Source of the DNA: JBFLVT01 sp036804525
GTDB taxonomy: Bacteria > Bacillota > Desulfotomaculia > Desulfotomaculales > JASEER01
Direction: 5' to 3'
Assembly (NCBI GenBank): GCA_036804525.1
Contig: DAIRSE010000002.1
Coordinates: 1 to 64,000, forward strand
Length of the DNA stretch: 64,000 nucleotides
Each line of letters starts with the position of its first letter. The first letter of the stretch is position 1. A program made the translations under genes and the position numbers. Shown piece by piece: positions 48,930 through 57,639 of the stretch. Under the pieces are notes generated by a model, which made no database searches, was not told the origin of the DNA, and saw nothing but the letters and a program-made list of their open reading frames with translations.

Positions 48930-48990
48930 TCCTTATGAATAATTATTACTATTTAATAACTATTATTTTATATTGCTGGTTCCTTGTCAA
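48930..48990 (-). promoter_or_regulatory. perR promoter and PerR-box-like operator
   Basis: TTGACA (48985-48990), 17-bp spacer and AATAAT lie upstream. An AT-rich near-palindrome TTATTAAATAGTAATAATTA, continuing to CATAA, at 48933-48959 overlaps the start site and resembles the Fur/PerR box (ATAATNATTAT type). Confidence 0.6.
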
Positions 48991-49036
48991 TAAGTTTTTA
49001 CATTTTAATAGGGTCAGACTTATGATTGTTATCGAT

Positions 49037-49330
49037 TTACCAGACACAAGAACGGTCGAGTAGAGTAACACCCGGCGAATAACAAAAAACTACGGCCCTC
49101 TTAATTCCGGACAGATCCTCGACGTCTTCCGCTGCGTCATCGCCCGAGCGGCCAGCGTCCACCGGCTGGTTGCGGTCCACCACAAGCAGGCCGTCGTCCT
49201 CGCTCAACCAGGCCACACAGCGGACCGAAGGGTTTCCCGGCCTGAGTTCGGGGTAATGGCGATTGTTGTTCCGTACGCTCTTCAAACACATCCACTGCTG
49301 TAATGTCCGTGAAACACTTCTCAAAATCAT
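49037..49330 (-). CDS. Possible small protein of unknown function
   Basis: An open frame from an ATG at 49330 encodes about 97 residues (MILRSVSRTLQQWM at the start, DDGLLVVDRNQP in the middle). The ribosome site is weak (TCAGG). No family was recognised and the frame extends further upstream across the start of the opposite gene, so it could be fortuitous. Confidence 0.3.
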   Translation of the reverse strand: MILRSVSRTLQQWMCLKSVRNNNRHYPELRPGNPSVRCVAWLSEDDGLLVVDRNQPVDAGRSGDDAAEDVEDLSGIKRAVVFCYSPGVTLLDRSCVW

Positions 49331-49423
49331 CCTGAACAATTCGGATCTTTCTTCGTCAAGGACTGACAGCCTGTCGTCGTTCCTGCGGGCTATAATGGGG
49401 ATGAGACCTGATGAAGGCTGGTG

Positions 49424-49714
49424 ATGTCGATGCGGGATTTGGTCAGGAAAGTCCAGCCGGGAGCGGATCTGGTAGAAACCCTCAACCGACTGCTCCCCGG
49501 AGCCTGGTACGCCAGGGGGAAAACCCCAGCCAAACAAAGGTTCGAAGGGCTGCGGATCATGCAAGTGATCTATGACCCGGATATGAAGCATTTCGGATAT
49601 CGCGTCGGCGGAGCAAGGATCCGCTGCCGGAAAACCAACAGCCGAGTTGTGCAGAAGTTCATACTCAGCTTTGACTACCGCAATAACGCCTTTCGCTTAA
49701 AAAAAGACGCTTAA
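49424..49714 (+). CDS. Small basic protein of unknown function
   Basis: The product is 96 residues with many Arg and Lys. AAGG lies six bases before ATG 49424; an ATG at 49430 is also possible. The body has an alternating strand pattern (GLRIMQVIYDPDMKHFGYRV, then FILSFDYRNNAFRL). No relatives were recognised. Confidence 0.5.
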   Translation: MSMRDLVRKVQPGADLVETLNRLLPGAWYARGKTPAKQRFEGLRIMQVIYDPDMKHFGYRVGGARIRCRKTNSRVVQKFILSFDYRNNAFRLKKDA

Positions 49715-49887
49715 GACCCCAAGGCAGCCGGCGTTCGAAGACGCCAAGAGCATTCAAAGGCTTTCGGCCGCCGCGGCCGCCCGTCCGCAAATCAGGAAGC
49801 CCGGCCCCGAGGGTTCAGGCCTGCCCCGAGTTAGGGCCCTCCTTCCGGCCCGTTATCTATGTCACCATCTGCATCCAGCAACGGTTT

Positions 49888-50349
49888 CTAGAGAATGCTT
49901 TGTCCCAACAGGTAAACAGAACCATGCGCAAGGGCCAGCTTTTGTCCCAGTTCATCTCTGATTTCAATACGGTAGAGCCCTGTTCTGCGGGTGCGGCTTT
50001 CTTCCGTTGCAACAGCTTCCAATATGCTTCCCTCTGTTGAGGCCTTAATGTAAGAGATGGTAACATTGGTCGCAACTGCCGCTTCACCATAGGAATTACT
50101 GGCCACGGCCAGGGCGAAGTCCGCGGCGGCAAAGAGGGCTGCCCCATGGGTCTTGCCCAGGGCATTTAAGTGTTGTTGGTTAACTCGTACTCTTACTCTG
50201 GCGAAACCCTGGCCTATCTCTACAATCTCCAGGCCAACCAACTTTGCAAAGTAGTCCTTTTCAAATGTCCGCAGAAGCGCGGCCTTGTCGATTTGAGTAT
50301 TGAGCTTTTCGGTCAATTTCGATTCCTCCAAATAATGCAATACGGTCAT
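49888..50349 (-). CDS. Hotdog-fold thioesterase (PaaI-like)
   Basis: The 153-residue product shows the PaaI/hotdog pattern: LNALGKTHGAALFAAADFALAVA, with the catalytic-helix G-x-x-HGAALFAAAD, then VTISYIKASTEGSILEAVA. Such enzymes hydrolyse acyl-CoA thioesters. GGGAG precedes the ATG at 50349. It is alone on its strand. Confidence 0.85.
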   Translation of the reverse strand: MTVLHYLEESKLTEKLNTQIDKAALLRTFEKDYFAKLVGLEIVEIGQGFARVRVRVNQQHLNALGKTHGAALFAAADFALAVASNSYGEAAVATNVTISYIKASTEGSILEAVATEESRTRRTGLYRIEIRDELGQKLALAHGSVYLLGQSIL

Positions 50350-50543
50350 CGACTCCCTTCAGACAATTACGGGGACACTATACCGAATTCGTGCGCTGCC
50401 CTCTTGCCAATCGTGCGCAGACAGAGATTGAGTTGAGTCCGATATGCTGTGTAAAATTGGGTAGCTGATTCAAATAGAATGAGCCAACCGTTCTCCTTTG
50501 GTAAAATGTAGCTGCTAACCAACACCACCGAAGGAGGAACAAG

Positions 50544-50963
50544 ATGGCCCAATATCAGGTTACCCTAGACGGCGATGTTTTGCACGGACTTTTTCAACGG
50601 GATGAAGGAGTGGCCCGTCTCTTGGAGCAGGTGTTAAATCAGATTCTGCAAGCCCAGGCAACAGAACAACTGCAAGCTCGCCCCTACGAGCGGTCCGAGG
50701 ACCGTCAGGGCTACAGGAACGGCACGCTGCCCCATCCCCTGACGACCCGTGTGGGAACGCTCACCTTGCGGGTTCCCCGGCTACGGAGCGGCCAGTTCTC
50801 CACCGACCTGTTCTTCCGGTACCAGCGGAGCGAACAGGCTTTAGTACTGGCCTTGCTGGAGATGGTGGTCAATGGCGTCTTGTTAGGGCTAACCTCAAAC
50901 GACCGAAAGCTGACGGGATTGCCTGACCGGGAACTGCAGCGGAAGATATCCACCAACCGTTGA
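50544..50963 (+). pseudogene. Truncated IS256-family transposase
   Basis: The first about 115 residues match the N-terminus of IS256/Mutator transposases: LLEQVLNQILQAQATEQLQA, YERSEDRQGYRNGTLP, LTTRVGTLTLRVPRLR and FFRYQRSEQALVLALLEMVVNGV. The frame then departs and stops at 50963, leaving about a third of the usual roughly 400 residues and none of the C-terminal catalytic acidic residues. AAGGAGGAAC precedes the ATG. Inverted repeats were not found, so this is an immobile remnant. Confidence 0.85.
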
Positions 50964-51003
50964 TTATCAATAATATCTCCTGGCTGTAGTCCAGGTTGGA
51001 AAC

Positions 51004-51396
51004 TCATTCTATCACCCTACTGCTTTGTATTCTTTCTACGAACGGTTTATCAGCAGGAGCAAAATCATATTCATCCAGTTCGTCTGCGCTTACCCAGCGA
51101 TATTCAGCGTGGCTTGTTGGTTTAAGCTCCCCTTTTTCCAAATAGGCTAGATAAGCCAACAGGTGAACGGTAGTATGATCATATCGGTATATGCTCTCCC
51201 CAAAGAACTCCTCCACCGCTATCTCAACCTGGAATTCTTCCCGCATTTCCCGGCGCAAACATTCTTCCGGGCTCTCCCCGGCCTTAATTTTGCCGCCCGG
51301 GAACTCCCATTTATTGGCCAGTTTATCATTTGCCTTACGTTTAGCAATCAGAACCCGCCCATCTTTAATCAATATGGCTGCGGTAACTTTGATCAT
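51004..51396 (-). CDS. MutT-type NUDIX hydrolase (8-oxo-dGTPase-like)
   Basis: The 130-residue enzyme has a full NUDIX box (GGKIKAGESPEECLRREMRE then EF, about residues 35-57) and the MutT-like start IKVTAAILIKDGRVLIAKRK with KWEFPGG. It probably removes oxidised nucleotides. GGAGCC precedes the ATG. It is 38 bp downstream of the DUF4268 gene. Confidence 0.9.
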   Translation of the reverse strand: MIKVTAAILIKDGRVLIAKRKANDKLANKWEFPGGKIKAGESPEECLRREMREEFQVEIAVEEFFGESIYRYDHTTVHLLAYLAYLEKGELKPTSHAEYRWVSADELDEYDFAPADKPFVERIQSSRVIE

Positions 51397-51434
51397 GGTT
51401 TGGCTCCTTTTATATTCGGCTAAAGATTGTTCAT

Positions 51435-52370
51435 TTAGAGTGCTTTGATCCGTTTACCGAATACATCTCTAAACTTGATCAAGTTTGCTATGGCCCAGTC
51501 GTGAAGATCATTTAGTTCTTCCTCACCAGCATCAATGCTTCCTTCACGAGAGATGGCTATGCGGCAGGCGCGGGCATTATCCAGCCGCTCCCAGCTTAAA
51601 GCCATATCAAGTTCCCGTTCTATACTGTCCTTTTGTTCGTAAAGCTGGTCAAAAAATTGCTTGTTTTTCTCTTTATCGCCGGTGTCGATATAAAGCTCCA
51701 CGCCAAATCGCCCCTTTAACTTAAAAGCTGCTGCATACGCAAAACCGGTCCTGCCGGCGCTGATACTGCACCAGTTCTGGGGCAATCCCTTTTTAGCATT
51801 GGTTAAACCCGGTGCCCGCTCTTTAAGCCTTTCCAGGAAGGCCGTCCAAAAAGCTTGATAGGCTTCTCCCCTGGTGCTTGTGGCTCTAGTGCTGGTAATG
51901 CTCTTCTGCCATTCATTGGGTTGGGAAACGAGCCTGAACAGGGGAGCAGGCCGGGAATCATCAATGCGCACCAGCTTGATTTCCACGCCGAAAAAGGCCT
52001 GGTCTTCGCCTGTATTTTCGTTCAGCCAGTCCAGGGCCTGGCGGTGTTCTTCGCGAAACTGGGGGGAAATCCAAATTACTATTTTGGCCCCGCGACCGGC
52101 AGTATAGGTAAGCAATTGGCCCAGGTGAGTGTGATCGGTAGGCGCAAGCTGGTTTTCGATAATTACCGTACGTCCCGAACCCAGGTCCTGTCCTACCAGA
52201 TCCACGGCAAAAGGCCCCACCGGCCCTTCACGTTCAGTTATCTCAATATCGATTCCCAGCACTTGATTCAACCGGTCGATGTTTTCTTTTAACCACGGGG
52301 TAAAATCACTTGCTTCATAACCCCAAACTTCCCGGAGATCAACCTCGATAAGCGCGCCCAACTCCGTCAT
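51435..52370 (-). CDS. DUF4268-domain protein with nuclease-like N-terminus
   Basis: The 311-residue product has an N-terminal domain with a PD-(D/E)xK-like pattern (VGPFAVDLVGQD, then TVIIENQLAPTDHTHLGQLLTY), where Asp and ExQ would be catalytic. The C-terminal DUF4268 region (about 170-305; YQAFWTAFLERLKER, then WERLDNARACRIAISREG) follows. Related proteins are often found in accessory or defence settings, but no partner gene is visible. GGGGGATG precedes the ATG, which overlaps the end of the broken nuclease gene. Confidence 0.75.
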   Translation of the reverse strand: MTELGALIEVDLREVWGYEASDFTPWLKENIDRLNQVLGIDIEITEREGPVGPFAVDLVGQDLGSGRTVIIENQLAPTDHTHLGQLLTYTAGRGAKIVIWISPQFREEHRQALDWLNENTGEDQAFFGVEIKLVRIDDSRPAPLFRLVSQPNEWQKSITSTRATSTRGEAYQAFWTAFLERLKERAPGLTNAKKGLPQNWCSISAGRTGFAYAAAFKLKGRFGVELYIDTGDKEKNKQFFDQLYEQKDSIERELDMALSWERLDNARACRIAISREGSIDAGEEELNDLHDWAIANLIKFRDVFGKRIKAL

Positions 52371-52980
52371 AGGTACATCCCCCCTAATAAAACTGTTATC
52401 CGGAAGTTCATAGCTTTATGGCAGCATACCTTGCAGGGCTGGTAGCCCCCCGCTACGGCCTCTTCCCGAGACTTAAAGACCACCCGGTTGGCCGGGGCGA
52501 TCTTTGCCGCCCACGGGCAGTCGGCGCGGTGGAACTTCATCGAGTTGCTGTTGCCGACGTAGCCGCCGGTCTGGGGCTCGCTCTGCGCCGGGGGCTGTGG
52601 GTCGGACACCTCTAAACCCCACAGGCCGCGGCCGGCCTCGGGGCCTCCCGCTGGAAACCGGCGAACATGTCGGCGTACTTCACGTTCGGCGGGATCGTGA
52701 GCACCTGCGCGTAGCCCTCAAGGAGCAGGCGGGCGTTGAACATCTTCGCCCGGACTTCGCCTTCCCCGCTGTTCGCCGGCGGCTCCAGCCAGACGTAGGC
52801 CAGCAGGCGGCCGTACTTGTCCAGCTCCTGGGCGTCCAGTTCCAGGTAGACCTTCTTCTGATCAGTATCCTGGACGTGTAAGCCGAGGCCTCTTTACCGT
52901 ACGGCTCGACGCCGATGGTCGGGTGATTGGTCTCCGGCGTGTCAACACTAATGAGGTGCACGCGCTCCTATACTAAATCT
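52367..52980 (-). pseudogene. Frameshifted thermonuclease (SNase) with C-terminal Ada-type zinc domain
   Basis: Three frames read in succession give one gene. ERVHLISVDTPETNHP...PYGKEASAYT lies in the first (to about 52870). KKVYLELDAQELDKYGRLLA...VLTIPPNVKYADMFAGFQRE lies in the second (to about 52645). EAGRGLWGLEVSDPQPP then the zinc domain YVGNSNSMKFHRADCPWAAK...GGYQPCKVC lie in the third. Typical SNase-Ada proteins carry these parts in one frame. The 5' part is also missing: a TAG lies directly before ERVHL. At least two frameshifts and a 5' defect make it non-functional, unless sequencing errors are involved. Confidence 0.8.
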
Positions 52981-53133
52981 TGGTAGTGTCGTAATTCTGT
53001 CATTAACAGTAACTTTCCTCTTCGAGAAAAATACTGGAGCCAGCATGTTACTTACCTACCGTTCATATTGGGAAGAGCCATCAAGAAGTTGACTGTATTC
53101 GGTGATTGTTTGTTGAAACGGACAATCTTGGCC

Positions 53134-53169
53134 AAATAAAAAACCCCCTCGCTGATGTTTGCGAAAGGG
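53134..53169 (-). terminator. Terminator of tRNA-Leu
   Basis: On the minus strand CCC-TTT-CGC and GCG-AGG-GGG form the stem, followed by TTTTTTATTT, about 105 nt past the tRNA. Confidence 0.65.
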
Positions 53170-53274
53170 ACGAATCCATCGCGGTGAACCGGCACTCGCC
53201 AAACACGAAGGATTCACGGTTAAGCACGGCCATCGGAGCAGAAGCCACAAAACCGCAAACCCTTGATATCACTG

Positions 53275-53363
53275 TGGTGCCGGAGACCGGGGTCGAACCG
53301 GTACGGGTGAAACCACCCGAGGGATTTTAAGTCCCTTGCGTCTGCCTATTCCGCCACTCCGGC
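53275..53363 (-). tRNA. tRNA-Leu (anticodon UAA)
   Basis: An 89-nt gene including encoded CCA. The acceptor stem is GCCGGAG/CTCCGGC, the anticodon arm AGGGA-CTTAAAA-TCCCT gives anticodon TAA, and the T arm contains GGTTCGACCCC. A long variable arm (CGGGTGGTTTCACCCG) marks a type II tRNA, as expected for leucine. Confidence 0.97.
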
Positions 53364-53552
53364 ACGTTGTTTGGACTATCTTTTAGTATACACCATCGAG
53401 GCGTTACCGGCAATAAGACAAGGGCAGCCGGCGGTTTCGGCCTTCGACAAACGGAGCTGACAAAAGCCGGCAGCTTCCTATAATGAAGGTTTATGGTGAA
53501 AGTTACGGAAACCCCCGTAAACGGCGCCCGGCCGAGCGGTACAGCCTTAGGA

Positions 53553-54572
53553 TCACCCGGAAACCTGCTGCGCTTCGGCGGGCTTGGGCGATTGCTTGGA
53601 GGCCGCAGTCAGGCTATCCTCGAAGACACCGGGCCATTGTCTCCGCCGGTCGTCTGCAATCACCGTGACCTGGGCGTGGCGGATCTGCGGAAACCGCTCC
53701 TTAACCTTGCGTTTCACAAGGAACCCTAAATCATCGGACCTATCCAGCGGCAGGCTGCCGTCGCCTTCGATCATGACCTCGAACAGGTAGCTGTTCGGGC
53801 CGATGGCCATAGACCTGATAGTATGTATGTCGTGGACACCCGGGATGGACATGATGAAGTCGCCGATCTCGCGGGTCGTTTCGGGGGGAAGAGATTCGCC
53901 CGTGATGATATCGGCGTTGTCCTTGGCCAGGGACATCCCGACGTAGAACAGGATAAGGCCGATGATAATGGACGCGATGCCGTCAAAGGTGACGATGCCG
54001 GTCCAGTGGGTGAGCCCGATGGCAACAGCCGCGACGATAAGGCCGAGCAAGGCGATACTGTCTTCGAAAAAGATGAACCGCGTCGAGGGACTGGCTTTAA
54101 CCAGGGCCTTGACACCGGCGGGGAAAAGCCCCAGACCGCACGCCTCAACGCCGCTTTCCGCGCACAAAGCCTTGAGGGCCATCGTCAGCGAATAGGTTTC
54201 AAAAACAATGCTGGCACCCAGGATGGCCAGATTAAGGGCCACGTGTTCCAGCGGCTCGGGATGCAGTATCTTCATCACGCCGCCGTAAATGGAAAGCGCC
54301 CCGCCGATCGTAATCATGCCCAGGCTGGCCAGGAAGGAATAGAAGAAGACGCGCTTGCCGTAGCCGAAGTTGTAGTGCTGGTCAAGGGGGCGCTTCGCCG
54401 ACTTCACACCGTAGAGGAGGAAGAAACTGTTCGACCAGTCAGCTACCGAGTGCTTAAACTCCGCGGCCATTGCGCTGCTGCCGCTGACGAAGGCTCCGAT
54501 CAGTTTCATGAGGGCTATGAGGCCGTTAGCCACCAGTGCCGCCTTGATCGCCGATTCGCTGTTGTGTGCCAA
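53553..54572 (-). CDS. Cation diffusion facilitator family transporter
   Basis: TTG at 54572 gives 339 residues with six membrane helices and a cytoplasmic C-terminal domain (about 230-310). The first metal site has HSVADWSN in helix II and the second has EDSIALLG in helix V, a pattern of the SLC30A9-like CDF branch rather than the HxxxD/HxxxD of ordinary zinc exporters. It may export Zn, Co, Ni or Fe. An ArsR-type repressor gene lies 100 bp upstream on the same strand and may control it. Confidence 0.85.
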   Translation of the reverse strand: MAHNSESAIKAALVANGLIALMKLIGAFVSGSSAMAAEFKHSVADWSNSFFLLYGVKSAKRPLDQHYNFGYGKRVFFYSFLASLGMITIGGALSIYGGVMKILHPEPLEHVALNLAILGASIVFETYSLTMALKALCAESGVEACGLGLFPAGVKALVKASPSTRFIFFEDSIALLGLIVAAVAIGLTHWTGIVTFDGIASIIIGLILFYVGMSLAKDNADIITGESLPPETTREIGDFIMSIPGVHDIHTIRSMAIGPNSYLFEVMIEGDGSLPLDRSDDLGFLVKRKVKERFPQIRHAQVTVIADDRRRQWPGVFEDSLTAASKQSPKPAEAQQVSG

Positions 54573-54672
54573 GATGCCATCCCTTCCGGGCCGAATCTGG
54601 ATCTGTACACTTGCACATTATACGGTGAGGAACGCCTTAAAGCAATAACGAACAACCCTGCTCCCAGCGCGG

Positions 54673-54966
54673 CTAAGCTTGTTTGGCGGGAGCTTCGGGC
54701 AGCAGTATTTCGACGATCCGCCTGATGCGCTCGTCCACCACGTTGTAGGCTACCTCGGTGCCGCGCCGCTTCCCCTCGACGATGCCGTGGGCCCTGAGAA
54801 CGGCCAGGTGCTGCGAGACGGTGGACTGCGGCAAACCCAGGCAGTCCTTGATGGCGGTGACGTTGCATCCCTGCTCAATCAAACCCCGCACTATACAGAG
54901 CCGGGCCGGGTGTGCCAGGGCTTTCAGCAGTTCAGCTTCCCGCCGGTAGCGCCGGATGTCTTCCAA
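54673..54966 (-). CDS. ArsR/SmtB-family repressor
   Basis: TTG at 54966 after GGAGGG gives 97 residues. The winged helix is clear (LKALAHPARLCIVRGL, LGLPQSTVSQHLAVLRAHGIVEG, then RRGTEVAYNVVDERI). Two Cys near the first helices (QGCNVT and KDCLGL) could form a metal or thiol-sensing site, but the classical ELCVCDL motif is not present, so the ligand is uncertain. It is placed between the DsrE-like and CDF genes. Confidence 0.88.
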   Translation of the reverse strand: MEDIRRYRREAELLKALAHPARLCIVRGLIEQGCNVTAIKDCLGLPQSTVSQHLAVLRAHGIVEGKRRGTEVAYNVVDERIRRIVEILLPEAPAKQA

Positions 54967-55017
54967 AGACCAACCCTCCCTCCGGGAGTTGCAGCGCAGG
55001 AAGTAGAAGTACGGGAA

Positions 55018-55476
55018 TTAGATAAACAGGTTTACGTCAGCCTCAAGAGCCATCTGCATGTAACCGGCGGCGTCGATGACCTTGGCGCCTTCGATAAGGT
55101 CGCTTTCCTTGAGGCCCATCATATCCATGGTCATCAGGCAGCCGTACAGCTTAACGCCTTCCAGCCTGCACATCTCCAAGAGGTCGGCCGGCGGCGGAAC
55201 GTTGGCCTTCTTTTCGGCCAGGCCGAGCATCATCTTAGTCGCCATTGCCGGCATCCCCGGGATGACCCCCATCAACCCGGCCGGGAAGAACTTGGCCTTC
55301 TTGATGCCGCCTTTGCGCACCGCCTCAATCCCCATAAAGGTAAAGAAGATGGAAGCCTCGGCACCCGCCCTGACCGCCTGGAGGGCCAGAATCAGCGGCG
55401 GGTATACCCCGTCAATGGTATTCCGGGAGCAAATCAGCAGTACCTTCTTCTTACCCTTGGCATTCGTATCGGACAC
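55018..55476 (-). CDS. DsrE/DsrF-like sulfur-relay family protein
   Basis: GTG at 55476 is favoured because TGGAG lies eight bases upstream; ATG 55482 sits too close. About 152 residues. It has the DsrE2-type pattern: an N-terminal strand KVLLICSRN, a central helix-rich part with FFTFMGIEAV, and a Cys in LYGCLMTMDMMGL matching the conserved position of persulfide-carrying DsrE proteins. It may carry sulfur or act as a membrane-associated redox protein. Separated by 52 bp from the ArsR gene. Confidence 0.8.
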   Translation of the reverse strand: MSDTNAKGKKKVLLICSRNTIDGVYPPLILALQAVRAGAEASIFFTFMGIEAVRKGGIKKAKFFPAGLMGVIPGMPAMATKMMLGLAEKKANVPPPADLLEMCRLEGVKLYGCLMTMDMMGLKESDLIEGAKVIDAAGYMQMALEADVNLFI

Positions 55477-55595
55477 GGTCATCACTCCAGTATTTAATCT
55501 AACTATTCATATATCTAGATAATATGCTGATTAACCGGATGATGCAATAAGCCAGAAAAATCCCCCGTACAGCGGACGGGTGATCTAACCGCCTT

Positions 55596-55928
55596 TTATA
55601 CTTGGCCTTCAGCCTCGTCCCGGGGTTCGTGGTCTATAAGTGATTGAATAAACTCCGTCGCCTGCTGGTTGTACCCCAGCTGTACGCCGAGGGAAACGCA
55701 GCCCCCAAAGGCCCTTGCCAGTGAACGCGTGACCTGGTTGACCAGGCAATAGTACTGCGGGCTGGCGTCATATTCCACAAAGGGCAGGATCTGCCCGTTG
55801 ACGAAGTCGGCCGCGGCTCTGGCCAGGTACTGGCACAAGCCCGGGAACTGGGTGAAAAGCTCCTGCGGTCCGGGCGCGTCGCCGGCCACCCGGTTGTACT
55901 CGGCGATGTAGTTTGGAACCTCGCGCAT
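55596..55928 (-). CDS. Unknown protein cotranscribed with nuoEF-like genes
   Basis: ATG at 55928 after AAGGTGG gives 110 residues, helical with a few Cys (LCQYLAR, YYCLVNQV, GGCVSLGV). It starts 10 bp after the NuoF-like stop. No domain was recognised. It may be an accessory protein of the NADH-oxidising module. Confidence 0.6.
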   Translation of the reverse strand: MREVPNYIAEYNRVAGDAPGPQELFTQFPGLCQYLARAAADFVNGQILPFVEYDASPQYYCLVNQVTRSLARAFGGCVSLGVQLGYNQQATEFIQSLIDHEPRDEAEGQV

Positions 55929-55938
55929 CGCAACCACC

Positions 55939-57639
55939 TTAGTGCAAAAGTTTGGTACAAACGCCTGCCGGGCATCTTCTGTCGCGGACGTGGGCTACGT
56001 ACTCGTCATAGAAGTACTTCATCGTGGATAGGACGGGGTTGACTGCCGTCTGCCCCAACCCGCACAGAGACGCGTCCTTAACGTCATAGGCCAGTTCCTC
56101 GAGTTCGCGGAGATCCTCCATCGTTCCCTCGCCTCCGGTGATCCTCTCCAGGATCTTGACCATATGGACGATTCCTACCCGGCACGGCGTGCACCGGCCG
56201 CAAGACTCGTCGGCCGCAAACTTCATGTAGAACTTGGCAATGTCGACCATGCAGTCGGTGTTGTCCAGGACAATCAGACCACCGGAACCCATGATCGTCC
56301 CCAGGTCGTTGAGGGACTCGTAGTCGATCGGCACGTCGAGGAGTTTTTCCGGCACAGCTCCCCCGGACGGTCCGCCGGTCTGCACCGCCTTGATCCGCCG
56401 TCCGGGGGGCGGCCCGCCGCCGATGTCGTAGATGATCGACCGGAGACTCAGGCCCATCGGGACCTCGATCAGGCCGGTGTTCTTAATCTGGCCGGCCAGG
56501 GAGAAAATCTTCGTGCCTTTGCTTTGTTCGGTACCGATGGCGGCATACCACTCGGGCCCGTGTCTGATGATCGTCGGAACGTTGGCCAGCGTTTCAACAT
56601 TGTTGATGATCGTCGGTTTGCCGAAGAGGCCTTTTTGGGCCGGAAAAGGCGGCCGCACGCGGGGTTCGCCCCTGAAACCCATAGCCGACTGGAGGAGCGC
56701 CGTTTCCTCACCGCAGACAAAGGCCCCCGCCCCAAGCGCGATATCAATGTCAAAGCTGAAATCGCTTCCAAGGATATTGTTTCCCAAAAGACCTAGACGC
56801 TTTGCCTGGCGGATAGCCGTTTCCAGTCTTTTTACGGCCAGGGGGTATTCGGCCCGTACATAGACGTAGCCTTCTGAGGCTCCAACGGCGTACCCGGCGA
56901 TGAGCATCCCTTCCAGGACGGCGTGCGGGTTGCCTTCAAGCAGGCTCCGGTCCATAAAGGCACCGGGATCGCCCTCGTCGCCGTTGCAGACGATGTATTT
57001 CTGCGGGCCGGGCTCAGCGGCTGCAAAGGCCCATTTACGTCCGGTGGGAAACCCGGCCCCTCCCCGGCCCCGCAGACCGGACTTGATGACGGCGTCGATG
57101 ACCTGCTCCGGCGTCCAGCGGGCCAGCACGTCGGCTAAGGCGAAGTAGCCGTCGCGGGCGATGTACTCGTTGATGTCTTCTGGATCGATCAGCCCGGAGT
57201 TTTCGAGGATGATCCTTCTCTGCTTCTCAAAGAAGGGCATCTCGTAGAGCACCCTCCGGCGGACGCCCCCGGCATCTTCATAAAGGAGCCCCTCGACGAT
57301 CTGCCCCTCTTTCAGGTGTTTCTCCACGATATCGGTCACATGGGTGGGACGCACCCGACAGTAAAACACGGCGCCGGGGTGTGCGACAACAACGGGACCG
57401 AGGCCGCAAAAGCCGAAGCAGCCCGTGCGGACGACATCGACATCGAGCCCCTGCATTTTCACCTCTTTCCGCAGGGCATTGTATATCTCGACGCCGCCCG
57501 AGGAAATACAGGCGGTGCTGGTGCAAACAAGAAGCTGGGTGGGCCTGGTGATGTCACCGTCCTTAAGCCTTTCTTCAACTCGAGGGCGGTACTGCTCCCT
57601 GATCTGCTCGAGGTCGTTCCGGCTGGACAGCAACTTCAT
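55939..57639 (-). CDS. NuoF/HndC-like NADH-binding flavoprotein subunit
   Basis: ATG at 57639 with GAGG upstream gives 566 residues. An N-terminal thioredoxin-like 2Fe-2S domain (about 25-115; LLVCTSTACISSGG, RTGCFGFCGLGPVV) precedes the NADH/FMN domain (GLRGRGGAGFPTGRKW, CNGDEGDPGAFMDR, IALGAGAFVCGEETAL) and the 4Fe-4S site ESCGRCTPCRVG. The protein ends at CPAGVCTKLLH. HndC/HydB relatives continue from this point into a two-cluster ferredoxin domain, which is absent here. It pairs with the NuoE-like gene (65-nt overlap), but no NuoG or hydrogenase subunit follows. Confidence 0.9.
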   Translation of the reverse strand: MKLLSSRNDLEQIREQYRPRVEERLKDGDITRPTQLLVCTSTACISSGGVEIYNALRKEVKMQGLDVDVVRTGCFGFCGLGPVVVAHPGAVFYCRVRPTHVTDIVEKHLKEGQIVEGLLYEDAGGVRRRVLYEMPFFEKQRRIILENSGLIDPEDINEYIARDGYFALADVLARWTPEQVIDAVIKSGLRGRGGAGFPTGRKWAFAAAEPGPQKYIVCNGDEGDPGAFMDRSLLEGNPHAVLEGMLIAGYAVGASEGYVYVRAEYPLAVKRLETAIRQAKRLGLLGNNILGSDFSFDIDIALGAGAFVCGEETALLQSAMGFRGEPRVRPPFPAQKGLFGKPTIINNVETLANVPTIIRHGPEWYAAIGTEQSKGTKIFSLAGQIKNTGLIEVPMGLSLRSIIYDIGGGPPPGRRIKAVQTGGPSGGAVPEKLLDVPIDYESLNDLGTIMGSGGLIVLDNTDCMVDIAKFYMKFAADESCGRCTPCRVGIVHMVKILERITGGEGTMEDLRELEELAYDVKDASLCGLGQTAVNPVLSTMKYFYDEYVAHVRDRRCPAGVCTKLLH

